NCBI GenBank assembly: GCA_002440745.1
Contig: DJVB01000037.1
Location: 6,118-36,596 of the forward strand
Source: Bacteroidales bacterium UBA6267
GTDB lineage: Bacteria; Bacteroidota; Bacteroidia; Bacteroidales; UBA1556
Reading direction: 5' to 3'
Length of the DNA: 30,479 nucleotides
Below, piece by piece: positions 6,298 through 14,096 of the stretch (within the stretch, counting starts at the first letter, position 1; each line of letters begins with the position of its first letter). Below the pieces are notes generated by a model. That model was not told the origin of the DNA. It saw only the letters and a list, made by a program, of their open reading frames with translations, and ran no database searches. A program made the translations under genes and the position numbers.

Positions 6298-7980
6298 TTA
6301 ATTTCTCTTTTCAAATATTAGATTCTTTGCTCTTGGATTATTTATTTCAAGGCTTGTAATTTCTCCGAATTTTTCTAAAAATGAAATTGATTGTATTAAA
6401 CCTGAATTGCTTTTATATGTCAGGTCTTTTGAGTGTTCAAGAATTATATCTTCTGTGAATACTGTACAATGAATTTTTAACTTCTCATTTTCAAATCTAA
6501 CTTCGTAATTTACATCAAGTTCACTTGAGTAGAAAGTCCCAGATAACTTGTCGTAATTTATATTTACTACTTTTTTATCTTCCTCAACTCTTAATGCCAC
6601 ATAACTATTTCCGTTTTGTTCAAGCGTATGGCTATTTACTTTTCCATTTCTTAAATGAAATACAAATTCAGCTTTGGCTTCCTTTACAAAATATACTGAA
6701 TCTGATTTAGCATATAATTTAAAGTTCTTGTTATACATGCTCAAAAAATATTCATCACCTTCTTTAAAAAATGTCAAATAGCAGTTTTTGTCGTCAACTT
6801 GTTGATATTTACCGGCACACAAAGTGAAAAATTCATCGTTTATTTCTTGCTCAGTTAACACGCTTTCTTTTGATTCCTTCTCTGTCTTACTAAATAAGAT
6901 TTCGGCAATATCATTTAATATTTTTGGGGAGCTAAGTGTTCCATTATTACTTAAAAAAACAACACCAACACTATCTTCAGGGAAAAAAACTGTTCCTGAG
7001 CGGTATCCGCCCCATGCACCATCATGATAATAAGCTTTCTTGTCTTTTATTTCAGTTATATATAATCCATAACCATAGTCTATGGTTTTGCTATTGTTTA
7101 AATTCCCTTTTTGGGTTATTGTATTTATAGCAACATTGCCACCCAATATCTTACTATTAAAGTTTGTCAACCATTTTACCATATCAGCAGTGCTGCTCAT
7201 TATCGAACTAGAACCATAGGCATTGAGATTATTAGCAAAAGGAATGTATTTATTTCCATCAAAATAATACGAATTTGCTACAATGTTTTCTTCTAAGTTG
7301 CTGTTTTTAACAAAGTAAGTATTCTCCATTGCTAAAGGAACAAATATGTTATTTTGTACCCAACTTTCAAAAGATGTATCTGTAACTGCTTCAACTATCT
7401 TTGCCAAAAGATTGTAATTTGAATTACTATAAGAAAATTCAGTTCCAGGAGAAAAATTCAAACTCTCTTGTTTTTTAAGCATATCGTAAATATCATTCAA
7501 TGAAAGAGTATCTTCGGGCTGCCATCCTTTCAATGCAAATAGCGTAGGCCAGTCTCTAATGCCAGAGGAATGATGAACAAGTTGATTTATTGTAATAGCA
7601 CTCATAGCCTCTGATAAATCAGGAAGATATTTAATGACTTTATCATTAATATTTATTTTACCTTGTTCTACCAAAAGAGCGATTGCCATTCCTGTAAATT
7701 GTTTACTTGCAGAAGCGATGTCAAAAATTGTAGTTTCCGTTATTGGCGTTTTTTTGTCTAAATCGGCAAAACCGAAATTCCTTTTGTATATTACAGAATC
7801 CTTCTTTGTAATTATAATAGAGTATCCGGGCTTATCGCCTTCACTTAAAGTTTCTACCTGCTGTTCAAAGTAAGCATCTAATTGTGGCTTAATTTCTTTT
7901 ACCTGTACTGTCTTGCACTGAATAAGACTAATAATTATAACTAATCCTAATCCAAGTGTTCCAATTTTTGTCTTTTTCAT
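6298..7980 (-). CDS. Beta-lactamase-fold serine hydrolase lipoprotein
   Basis: From the ATG at 7980 the protein has 560 residues; the codon before it is GTG, less likely as start. The N-terminus is a lipoprotein signal with lipobox LIQC and lipidation site C22, so it should be anchored in the envelope. Residues 30-370 match the class C beta-lactamase/penicillin-binding family (PF00144): SASK at 90-93 with nucleophile S90 and K93, YSN at 184-186, and HDG at 319-321 in place of KTG, as in many family members. The C-terminal 190 residues look like the beta-rich accessory domain often attached to this family. Likely substrates are peptides or esters; true antibiotic resistance is not implied. It is alone in its cassette, behind type I repeat copy 3. 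Confidence 0.9.
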   Translation of the reverse strand: MKKTKIGTLGLGLVIIISLIQCKTVQVKEIKPQLDAYFEQQVETLSEGDKPGYSIIITKKDSVIYKRNFGFADLDKKTPITETTIFDIASASKQFTGMAIALLVEQGKININDKVIKYLPDLSEAMSAITINQLVHHSSGIRDWPTLFALKGWQPEDTLSLNDIYDMLKKQESLNFSPGTEFSYSNSNYNLLAKIVEAVTDTSFESWVQNNIFVPLAMENTYFVKNSNLEENIVANSYYFDGNKYIPFANNLNAYGSSSIMSSTADMVKWLTNFNSKILGGNVAINTITQKGNLNNSKTIDYGYGLYITEIKDKKAYYHDGAWGGYRSGTVFFPEDSVGVVFLSNNGTLSSPKILNDIAEILFSKTEKESKESVLTEQEINDEFFTLCAGKYQQVDDKNCYLTFFKEGDEYFLSMYNKNFKLYAKSDSVYFVKEAKAEFVFHLRNGKVNSHTLEQNGNSYVALRVEEDKKVVNINYDKLSGTFYSSELDVNYEVRFENEKLKIHCTVFTEDIILEHSKDLTYKSNSGLIQSISFLEKFGEITSLEINNPRAKNLIFEKRN

Positions 7981-8030
7981 CACGCTTTGTGTTTATTAGT
8001 TTAGTAATGTACGTTCTGTTTCTTTTGCTT

Positions 8031-8039
8031 GCATACAAC
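8031..8039 (-). other. Cassette-start core (GTTGTATGC)
   Basis: Minus-strand GTTGTATGC at the junction of type I repeat copy 3 and the serine-hydrolase cassette. Its inverted partner is ATTGTATGC at 6269-6277, matching at eight of nine bases. Confidence 0.45.
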
Positions 8040-8262
8040 GAATGTATAACCACCATATAGCGCTTATTTCGTACTTAGTTTGAGGTTTGTTAATTCAATT
8101 AATTCTCTGTGCTTTAGTATTCTATTTGTTTTTAAACGTTCCCTTCGGCTTACTTCGACTACGCTCAGTAAGCGATATGGGTAAGTACTGTCGGTTATAT
8201 TCATACTTTCAGTTTTGCGATGGTTGTGTAATTATTTTCAGTGCAAATATAGGGTTATTATT
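8037..8262 (-). repeat. Type I intercassette repeat, copy 3 (partial)
   Basis: About 226 bases homologous to the promoter/leader half of copies 1 and 2. The hairpin arm is diverged (ATATAGCGC instead of ATAATGGTGG) and the upstream third of the repeat is missing. It keeps the TATATTTG element and an open leader ORF, with a larger REP-like insertion (about 8140-8175). It occupies most of the gap 7981-8447. From 8263 to 8447 I see only AT-rich sequence and a possible core (8369-8375). Confidence 0.8.
8064..8204 (-). CDS. Leader ORF of type I repeat, copy 3 (46 aa)
   Basis: A 46-residue frame starting MNITDSTYPYRLLSVVE and ending LKLSTK. It is homologous to the frames in copies 1 and 2 and 21 bases longer than copy 2, again a multiple of three. 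The extra length comes from a palindromic REP-like insertion. The frame remains open even though the neighbouring hairpin has decayed, which supports some constraint on translation. The function is unknown. Confidence 0.4.
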   Translation of the reverse strand: MNITDSTYPYRLLSVVEVSRRERLKTNRILKHRELIELTNLKLSTK

Positions 8263-8274
8263 TCACTAATTCAA
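8244..8274 (-). promoter_or_regulatory. Promoter in type I repeat, copy 3
   Basis: TATATTTG (8244-8251) on the minus strand, preceded after 20 bases by TTG (8272-8274), which comes from sequence outside the repeat. This spacing is nearer the Bacteroidota optimum than the 17 bases of copies 1 and 2. It should drive the leader ORF and the serine-hydrolase gene. Confidence 0.6.
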
Positions 8275-8368
8275 TCTTCGTATCAAAAGTTTCAGCTAAT
8301 GCTTTTTCCTGATAAAAATCTTTTTACCTTAGATTCTTTTATAACTGATTCTTAGTATAATATATATC

Positions 8369-8375
8369 ATCTAAC
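8369..8375 (-). other. Possible outer boundary core (GTTAGAT)
   Basis: Minus-strand GTTAGAT fits the integron core consensus GTTRRRY exactly. It lies between the last type I repeat and the conserved plus-strand operon, so it could mark the edge of the array. A 7-base match can easily occur by chance. Confidence 0.2.
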
Positions 8376-8447
8376 GGCAACCATCATGTAATTCTTTCCT
8401 CTGATTGCTTTAGTTTTACCGTTTAATCAAGTACAATATTTATTTCT

Positions 8448-8825
8448 ATGAACAACAATTTTAAAATTGTAAGTGCTTTACTTTTAGCCTTTTCAGTTCT
8501 AATTCTGGCTTCTTGCAAAAAAGATGATATGGAAACTCTTTCCACAGTAAGCAACTGCGACACAACGAATGTAACTTTTAGCCAAACCATTCAACCTTTG
8601 TTGAATACGCATTGCAACTCATGTCATAGTGGAAATTTCCCATCGGCAGGAGTAGCGCTCGATAACTATCAGGCTGTTAAAGCTGTGGCTTCAAGCGGAG
8701 TATTATTAGGCACAATTCGTCACGAAAACGGCTATTCGCCTATGCCAAAAAACAGCACCAAGCTGAACGACTGTGACATTCGAAAAGTGGAAATATGGAT
8801 TCAAAACGGCTCATTAGAAAACTAG
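8448..8825 (+). CDS. Lipoprotein with c-type haem motif
   Basis: A 125-residue lipoprotein: N-terminal hydrophobic segment with lipobox LASC, then the sequence FSQTIQPLLNTHCNSCHSG containing one CxxCH haem-attachment motif. The MPKN segment near the C-terminus offers a Met that could be the second haem ligand. This arrangement is that of small monohaem cytochrome-like domains found in Bacteroidota and Planctomycetes lipoproteins. It would sit in the envelope and carry electrons. It is the first of four plus-strand genes with tiny gaps (3, 12 and 9 bases), so they are an operon. No convincing TAnnTTTG promoter was found in 8263-8447. Confidence 0.8.
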   Translation: MNNNFKIVSALLLAFSVLILASCKKDDMETLSTVSNCDTTNVTFSQTIQPLLNTHCNSCHSGNFPSAGVALDNYQAVKAVASSGVLLGTIRHENGYSPMPKNSTKLNDCDIRKVEIWIQNGSLEN

Positions 8826-8828
8826 ACA

Positions 8829-9266
8829 ATGAAGAAATTTAAGATTTTTGTTATCGTTGCCCTGCTCACAGGACTTTTGGCCGGGCTCTATGTTTGGTTT
8901 TTTGTTTATAATAAAGCCCATCCCGACTACGAAACAGCTCAACCCATTGCCAAAATGGATGCAGATTCATGCTATTATGCCTTTTCAACTGCGTCCGAAG
9001 AAAGCGAAAAATGGTTAGGCCAAGTTATTGAGATTTCGGGGGTTGCGCAAAGTTTTGAGCAAGCTGATTCTTTAAATATATTAGTTTTTGAATTTGAAGT
9101 TGACGAGATTTTTGGCGCCTCAGGAATTCGGTGTTCCTTTTTGCCAGAACAATCTGAAGCTTTAAAAAACCTCACATTGCCAAAATTTGTTTCCGTTAAA
9201 GGATTTGTTTCCGGGTTTAATGGCTCCGATGTGATTTTGGAGCATTGCAGTTTTACTAACCACTAA
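8829..9266 (+). CDS. Membrane-anchored OB-fold (tRNA_anti-like) protein
   Basis: A 145-residue protein with one N-terminal membrane segment (residues 5-27) and the rest periplasmic or extracellular. The segment WLGQVIEISGVAQSF and the later KFVSVKGFVSGFNGSDVILEHCSF follow the beta-strand pattern of the tRNA_anti-like OB-fold family (PF12869), in which a strand plus 'V-x-G' recurs. Despite the family name there is no evidence that it binds tRNA. It begins three bases after the cytochrome-like gene and 12 bases before the YceI gene, so it is probably part of the same envelope module. Confidence 0.7.
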   Translation: MKKFKIFVIVALLTGLLAGLYVWFFVYNKAHPDYETAQPIAKMDADSCYYAFSTASEESEKWLGQVIEISGVAQSFEQADSLNILVFEFEVDEIFGASGIRCSFLPEQSEALKNLTLPKFVSVKGFVSGFNGSDVILEHCSFTNH

Positions 9267-9278
9267 AACCTTTTGATT

Positions 9279-9833
9279 ATGAGATATTTAGTTTTAATTT
9301 TTATCAGTCTTCTATTTATTTCCGCAACAACAATGAAGGGAAAATACATCACAAAAAATGGCAAAGTATCCTTTTATTCTGATGCCCCTTTGGAAAAAAT
9401 TGAAGCAAAAAACAACCAGTTAAATGCCGCCATTGATGCAAATTCCGGCGAGGTTTTCTTTAAAGTATTGATAAAGTCGTTCATCTTTGAAAAAGCTCTG
9501 ATGCAGGAACATTTCAACGAAAACTATATGGAAAGTGACCAATTTCCAACGGCAACCTATAAGGGGACTATCACCAATTTGAAAGATATCGACTTTTCAA
9601 AGGCAGGGAAACAGGAAGCCGAAGTTGATGGAAAACTCACCATTCATGGCGTAACGAAGGATGTAAAAACCAAAGGAACGATAAATATTATTAAAGATGG
9701 AATTTCCATTTATGTCAAATTCAAAATCCAAATTAAGGATTATGACATTAAAATTCCGGGTGCTGTTGCAGGAAAAATCGCCGAAGAAGTTGAAATTACG
9801 GTGGATGCCGATTTAAAAAACATGGTCAAATAA
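9279..9833 (+). CDS. YceI-family periplasmic protein
   Basis: A 184-residue protein from the ATG at 9279; an in-frame TTG six bases earlier is an unlikely start. It has a signal peptide (MRYLVLIFISLLFISA) and then the YceI/lipocalin-like fold: GKVSFYSDAPLEKIEA, the FFKVLIKSFIFEKALMQEHF block, the diagnostic YMESDQFPTATYKG, and TIHGVTKDV. YceI proteins bind isoprenoid or quinone-like lipids in a beta-barrel pocket. With a cytochrome-like lipoprotein upstream, a role with a quinone-type molecule is plausible but unproven. Confidence 0.9.
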   Translation: MRYLVLIFISLLFISATTMKGKYITKNGKVSFYSDAPLEKIEAKNNQLNAAIDANSGEVFFKVLIKSFIFEKALMQEHFNENYMESDQFPTATYKGTITNLKDIDFSKAGKQEAEVDGKLTIHGVTKDVKTKGTINIIKDGISIYVKFKIQIKDYDIKIPGAVAGKIAEEVEITVDADLKNMVK

Positions 9834-9842
9834 AACAAAAAT

Positions 9843-10730
9843 ATGAAGCATTTTATTCTCGTCACTTTATTATTTTTCATTGGAAACTATCTGTATTCTC
9901 AGGACGATTTAGAAAAATTATTTGATTCCGAAGAAACCACCGAATACGCAAGCGCAACCTTTAAAGCTTCCCGAATAATTCTTGGGCAATCGGTGGAGCA
10001 GCCCTACACCGGAAATTTAATCTTCGACATTCAGCATCAATTTGGTGCTATAAATCAAGGATATAAAGAGTTTTTCGGATTAGACCAAGCATCTACCCGA
10101 TTGGGCTTTGCCTATGGAATCACCCCTTGGCTTATGATTGGAATCGGAAGAACAGCCTTAGAAAAAACCGTAGATGGTTCGATGAAAATCAGACTAATCC
10201 GTCAAAGCAAGGGCGAGGTAAACTTCCCATTAACAATAAGTTATTATGGAAATATCGGCATGGATGGATTGGATTATTCGCTCATTCCGATAAAATACTA
10301 TTTCACGCATCGATTGACATTTCTAAATCAACTTCTAATCGCTCGGAAAATCAATTCATCCATTTCGTTGCAATTGATGCCTACACATATTCATCGAAAT
10401 TTAGTGGATCGAGTTATTGATGAGAATGATATTTTCGCTTTAGGTGCAGGTGGTCGATTCAAAATCACTAAACGAACTTCTGTAAATTTGGAATATTTTT
10501 ATGTTTTATCCTCGCAAAATGCCGCAGATTTTCAAAACTCATTAAGCCTAAGCTTCGACATCGAAACGGGCGGACATATCTTTCAACTTTATATTACAAA
10601 CTCTACAGGAATGCTTGAGCAACAATATATTACGTCCTCGTCAGACGATTGGATTGAAGGAGATATTCATTTTGGCTTTAATATTTCACGAACATTTGTT
10701 TTGAAAAAGCCAAGGAATTTTAATGAATAA
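9843..10730 (+). CDS. DUF5777-family outer-membrane beta-barrel protein
   Basis: A 295-residue protein with a signal peptide (to about residue 19) followed by alternating beta strands with aromatic girdles. Typical family elements are GNLIFDIQHQFGAINQGYKE, FFGLDQASTRLGFAYGIT and a final strand ending near FNISRTFVL. This matches the DUF5777 beta-barrel family, which is commonly found beside YceI and cytochrome genes in Bacteroidota. It is the last gene of the operon and is followed by a hairpin terminator. Its transported or bound substrate is unknown. Confidence 0.8.
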   Translation: MKHFILVTLLFFIGNYLYSQDDLEKLFDSEETTEYASATFKASRIILGQSVEQPYTGNLIFDIQHQFGAINQGYKEFFGLDQASTRLGFAYGITPWLMIGIGRTALEKTVDGSMKIRLIRQSKGEVNFPLTISYYGNIGMDGLDYSLIPIKYYFTHRLTFLNQLLIARKINSSISLQLMPTHIHRNLVDRVIDENDIFALGAGGRFKITKRTSVNLEYFYVLSSQNAADFQNSLSLSFDIETGGHIFQLYITNSTGMLEQQYITSSSDDWIEGDIHFGFNISRTFVLKKPRNFNE

Positions 10731-10735
10731 AAAAA

Positions 10736-10756
10736 AAGCACTGATAAACAGTGCTT
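10736..10756. terminator. Bidirectional intrinsic terminator
   Basis: Stem AAGCACTG/CAGTGCTT with loop ATAAA between the convergent DUF5777 and korB genes. On the minus strand the stem is followed by a run of eight T, ideal for korB. On the plus strand the T-run is weak. Confidence 0.8.
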
Positions 10757-10779
10757 AATTATATTGTTGCGATAAAAAT

Positions 10780-11790
10780 CTACAAAACGAAAGTTTCCCC
10801 TGCATTAACAAGGTCGTTCATATTTTTGATTTTGCTCGTTGCTTTTGCGTTAGAAATTTGCTTTTCAAGCTCGTCGTTATAAACTGCAGCGTCAACTGCA
10901 CGAATAACACCCATAGCTACAGGGAATTCAGGTAACGACATACGACCCAATAAATAGTGCATAGTAGCGTCTTTATCTTTGGCATTGTGCACCAAGATAT
11001 CGTCAAGTGTATAACCATCTTCCCCGATGGTAACGACTTTAAGTTTTAATCCTTCAAGCACAAGACCTTTATTATTCTCAGCGCCAAAAATCATTTTTTC
11101 GCCATGCTTTAAATAAATCTGATGATCATCCCTCACCTCTTTTCCGGTGATTTCTTCGTGGGTATTATTATTGAAAATCACGCAGTTTTGAAGAACTTCA
11201 ACAATACTTGCACCATTATGTTTAGCGGCTTCAATAAAAACCTCTTTCATCATCTTTGGGTTCGTATCCGGAACACGAGCGAAGAAAGTTCCCTCGCTGC
11301 CCATCACCAATTCAGCGGGCTTGAAAGGATGCTCAACTGTACCGTGAGGTGATGTTTTAGTAACATGACCAAGAGGTGAAGTTGGAGAATATTGACCTTT
11401 AGTTAAACCATAAATTTCGTTATTGAAAAGGATCAAATTAACGTCGATATTGCGGCGGATAAGGTGGATAAAGTGATTACCACCGATTGCCATAGAATCG
11501 CCGTCACCCGTTGCAATCCAAACACTTAAGTGAGGATGAGAAACTTTAACGCCGGAAGCTAAAGCGGCAGCTCTACCGTGAAGGCCATGGATACCATAAG
11601 TATCGACATAATAAGGAAAACGAGAAGAACAACCGATTCCGGAAACGAAAACGATGTCTTTTTTGTTAATTCCGATTTCGGGCAACGCATTGGTTACAGC
11701 CGACAAGATGGAGTAGTCGCCGCAACCGGCACACCATTTTACTTCCTGATCGGATACGAAATCTTTTCTTGTATATTTAATTTCAGTCAT
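10780..11790 (-). CDS. korB: 2-oxoacid:ferredoxin oxidoreductase beta subunit (KorB)
   Basis: A 336-residue beta subunit of 2-oxoglutarate-type ferredoxin oxidoreductase, which converts a 2-oxoacid and CoA to acyl-CoA, CO2 and reduced ferredoxin in the cytoplasm. Iron-sulphur ligands are C20 and C23 (WCAGCGDYS), C54 and C203. The thiamine diphosphate motif GDGDSMAIGGNH is at 95-106 with the NNEIYG partner at 123-128, and LTKGQYSPTSP follows. The gene starts three bases after the korA stop, so the two are one operon and form one complex. Sequence alone suggests 2-oxoglutarate, but other 2-oxoacids are possible. Confidence 0.93.
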   Translation of the reverse strand: MTEIKYTRKDFVSDQEVKWCAGCGDYSILSAVTNALPEIGINKKDIVFVSGIGCSSRFPYYVDTYGIHGLHGRAAALASGVKVSHPHLSVWIATGDGDSMAIGGNHFIHLIRRNIDVNLILFNNEIYGLTKGQYSPTSPLGHVTKTSPHGTVEHPFKPAELVMGSEGTFFARVPDTNPKMMKEVFIEAAKHNGASIVEVLQNCVIFNNNTHEEITGKEVRDDHQIYLKHGEKMIFGAENNKGLVLEGLKLKVVTIGEDGYTLDDILVHNAKDKDATMHYLLGRMSLPEFPVAMGVIRAVDAAVYNDELEKQISNAKATSKIKNMNDLVNAGETFVL

Positions 11791-11793
11791 GTT

Positions 11794-13644
11794 CTAAGCC
11801 TCCAATATTTCGTTAAACTTTTGAACCAACTCAGTAACCATAAAAGGTTGAGCCTGATTCTTATTGAACTGGGTGAATTTTATATTTGGGAAATTCATGC
11901 GGAGATAGTTAACAAATTGACCATTATTCAATTCGCAAACTAAGACCTGATCGTATCCGGAGAGAATTTCCTCAGTATTTGCAGGTAATGGCATGATATA
12001 GTTGAAGCAAGCTGATGCGATATCTTTACCTTCGTTAAAAAGTTGTTTCCAGGCTGTGAAAATTGCACCTTTAGTACTTCCCCAACCAATAACCAACAAT
12101 TTTCCTTTTTCAGGACCATTCAATTCTTGATTAGGCACATCAACAACAGCGCGTCTTACTTTTTCGGCACGAAGTTGAACCATTTTTTCATGGTTATGAG
12201 GATTATGGCTTACGCTACCTGTAACATCTTCTTTCTCAAGACCTCCAACGCGATGCTGGTTACCTTCTTGACCAGGTACAGCCCAATAGCGCGCCAGATT
12301 TTCTTCATTACGCAAGTAAGGTTTATAGCCACCTTCCACGTTTTCACCCACTAAAGGAGCTTTAATTTCAGGAAGTTGGTTAATATCTGGAATCTGCCAA
12401 AGCTCTGAACCATTAGCTAAATAACTGTCGGTAAGCAATATAACCGGAGTCATGTGCTCGAGGGAAATTTTAGCAGCATGGAAAGCATAGTGAAAACAAT
12501 CACTGGATGAAGAGGCGGCCATAACAATCATTGGAGCCTCACCATTACGACCATAAAGAGCCTGCATCAAGTCAGATTGTTCGGTTTTGGTTGGCAAACC
12601 TGTAGATGGACCACCACGTTGAACATCCACAACAACAAGAGGAAGTTCGGTCATAACGGCTAAACCAAGAGCTTCACTTTTCAAGCTTAAGCCCGGGCCG
12701 GCAGTACTTGTAGCAGCAAGGCTACCAGCATAAGCGGCACCAATTGCCGACATTACACCGGCGATTTCGTCCTCTGCTTGGAAAGTTTTAACTCCAAGAT
12801 TTTTGAATTTTGCTAATTCAGCTAATATTTCCGTTGCAGGAGTAATAGGGTAAGAGCCAAGGAAAAGTGGCAAATTTGCACGTTCTGCAGCAGCCATCAA
12901 ACCCCAAGCAGTAGCAACATTGCCGGTAATATTCCTATATTTTCCCTTCTTAGTCAAATTTGGATTGATGCGATAGGTAGTATGAATCAATTGAAGATTA
13001 TGTGCATAATTATGACCACCTTTCATCACCAACACATTGCTATCAATTAATTCAGGTTTCTTTTTAAATTTTTGAGCAAGAAACTTCGCTCCCTCTTCCA
13101 TATCGCGGTTGAGTAGGTAAAAAACAATACCTATAGCAAATTGATTACGGGATTTATCCATTGTTTTCACATCTAAACCCGTTTCTTTAAGGATAGTACG
13201 AGTTTGGGATGTAATAGGAGCAGCAATAACCGTATAGTTTGACAAACTGCCATCCTCAAGCGGGTTGGTTTCGTAACCTGCCTTTTTCAAGTTTTTCGGT
13301 TCAAACAAATCTCCATCCACGATAATAGTTGAGCCGGTTTTTAGGTGACTCATGTTGTAACGAAGTGCGGCAGGATTCATAGCCACCAACACATCGGCAT
13401 CATCGCCGGAAGTATAAATATCCGTATGACCAATATGTACTTGAAAGCCGGAAACACCGGCAAGAGTTCCCTGAGGGGCTCTGATTTCGGAAGGAAAATC
13501 AGGAAACGTAGCTAAGTCGTTTCCTAAAATCGCTGAAGTGTCAGAAAACTGTGTTCCACTAAGTTGCATACCATCGCCGCTATCGCCGGCGAACTTTACT
13601 ACAACTTTATCCACTTCAACAACATTATTTGCTTTAGTTGCCAT
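11794..13644 (-). CDS. korA: 2-oxoacid:ferredoxin oxidoreductase alpha subunit, gamma-alpha fusion (KorA)
   Basis: A 616-residue fusion typical of KorA. Residues 10-190 are the gamma domain (KFAGDSGDGMQLSGTQFSD, VLVAMNPAALR). Residues 220-616 are the alpha (pyrimidine-binding and CoA) domains, with GSYPITPATEILAEL, FQAEDEIAGVMSAIGA, ATSTAGPGLSLKSEALG and VVVDVQRGGPSTGLPTKTEQSDL. It works with KorB, supplying acyl-CoA metabolism and reducing ferredoxin; the small ferredoxin encoded divergently at 14097 is a natural partner. A TAAATTTG element lies 43 bases upstream of the start. Confidence 0.94.
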   Translation of the reverse strand: MATKANNVVEVDKVVVKFAGDSGDGMQLSGTQFSDTSAILGNDLATFPDFPSEIRAPQGTLAGVSGFQVHIGHTDIYTSGDDADVLVAMNPAALRYNMSHLKTGSTIIVDGDLFEPKNLKKAGYETNPLEDGSLSNYTVIAAPITSQTRTILKETGLDVKTMDKSRNQFAIGIVFYLLNRDMEEGAKFLAQKFKKKPELIDSNVLVMKGGHNYAHNLQLIHTTYRINPNLTKKGKYRNITGNVATAWGLMAAAERANLPLFLGSYPITPATEILAELAKFKNLGVKTFQAEDEIAGVMSAIGAAYAGSLAATSTAGPGLSLKSEALGLAVMTELPLVVVDVQRGGPSTGLPTKTEQSDLMQALYGRNGEAPMIVMAASSSSDCFHYAFHAAKISLEHMTPVILLTDSYLANGSELWQIPDINQLPEIKAPLVGENVEGGYKPYLRNEENLARYWAVPGQEGNQHRVGGLEKEDVTGSVSHNPHNHEKMVQLRAEKVRRAVVDVPNQELNGPEKGKLLVIGWGSTKGAIFTAWKQLFNEGKDIASACFNYIMPLPANTEEILSGYDQVLVCELNNGQFVNYLRMNFPNIKFTQFNKNQAQPFMVTELVQKFNEILEA

Positions 13645-13686
13645 TTTTGTGTTAAGTTTTGGTTAAAATGAATGATAATTCGGCGG

Positions 13687-13694
13687 CAAATTTA
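13687..13694 (-). promoter_or_regulatory. Possible korAB promoter (-7 element)
   Basis: TAAATTTG on the minus strand, 43 bases before the korA start. No TTG is found at the usual 19-21 base distance. Between here and the ferredoxin promoter (13695-14022) there is only AT-rich sequence with no recognisable gene. Confidence 0.45.
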
Positions 13695-14022
13695 AACGAA
13701 ATTGCCTGCCATTAGATGTTTAATTAGCGCATTTTAAGACTGTTTAACCAATACTTAAATTGATAAATTTCAATTTTCTTTTTAGATTTAAAAGACTAAC
13801 TGTATTACTCAAAAGATGTTATTCTATTAACACCAGATTATATTGTTTTAACTAATTCGTCTAAGAATCCAGTGTTTATTGTTATTACGACCCTTTAAAT
13901 TTCCATTGCCATTCTAGCAAGGCTTCCTGACTAAATTCCATACCAATTTTTATTATTTTAAAACCAGATGGGTAATAAAATTATTTAGACTAATTATAAA
14001 TTCGCTAATCCGTCTTGAAAAA

Positions 14023-14054
14023 TTGGCCAGACTATGCAAAGGTTTCTATCTTTG
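14023..14054 (+). promoter_or_regulatory. Ferredoxin promoter
   Basis: TTGG (14023-14026), 20 bases, then TATCTTTG (14047-14054), a good Bacteroidota promoter ending 42 bases before the ferredoxin ATG. Confidence 0.65.
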
Positions 14055-14096
14055 CCGCGATTTATTAATCGAATTTTTAACGTTAATTTTTAAATT

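Noticed and set aside
6111..6314. 67-codon minus-strand frame after the serine hydrolase
   Set aside because: It lies wholly over the type II hairpin and overlaps the end of the hydrolase; no promoter or homology.
1..8447. Integron integrase or transposase gene
   Set aside because: No tyrosine recombinase or DDE motif occurs in any frame I could read in the accessory region; the system, if mobile, depends on an enzyme elsewhere.
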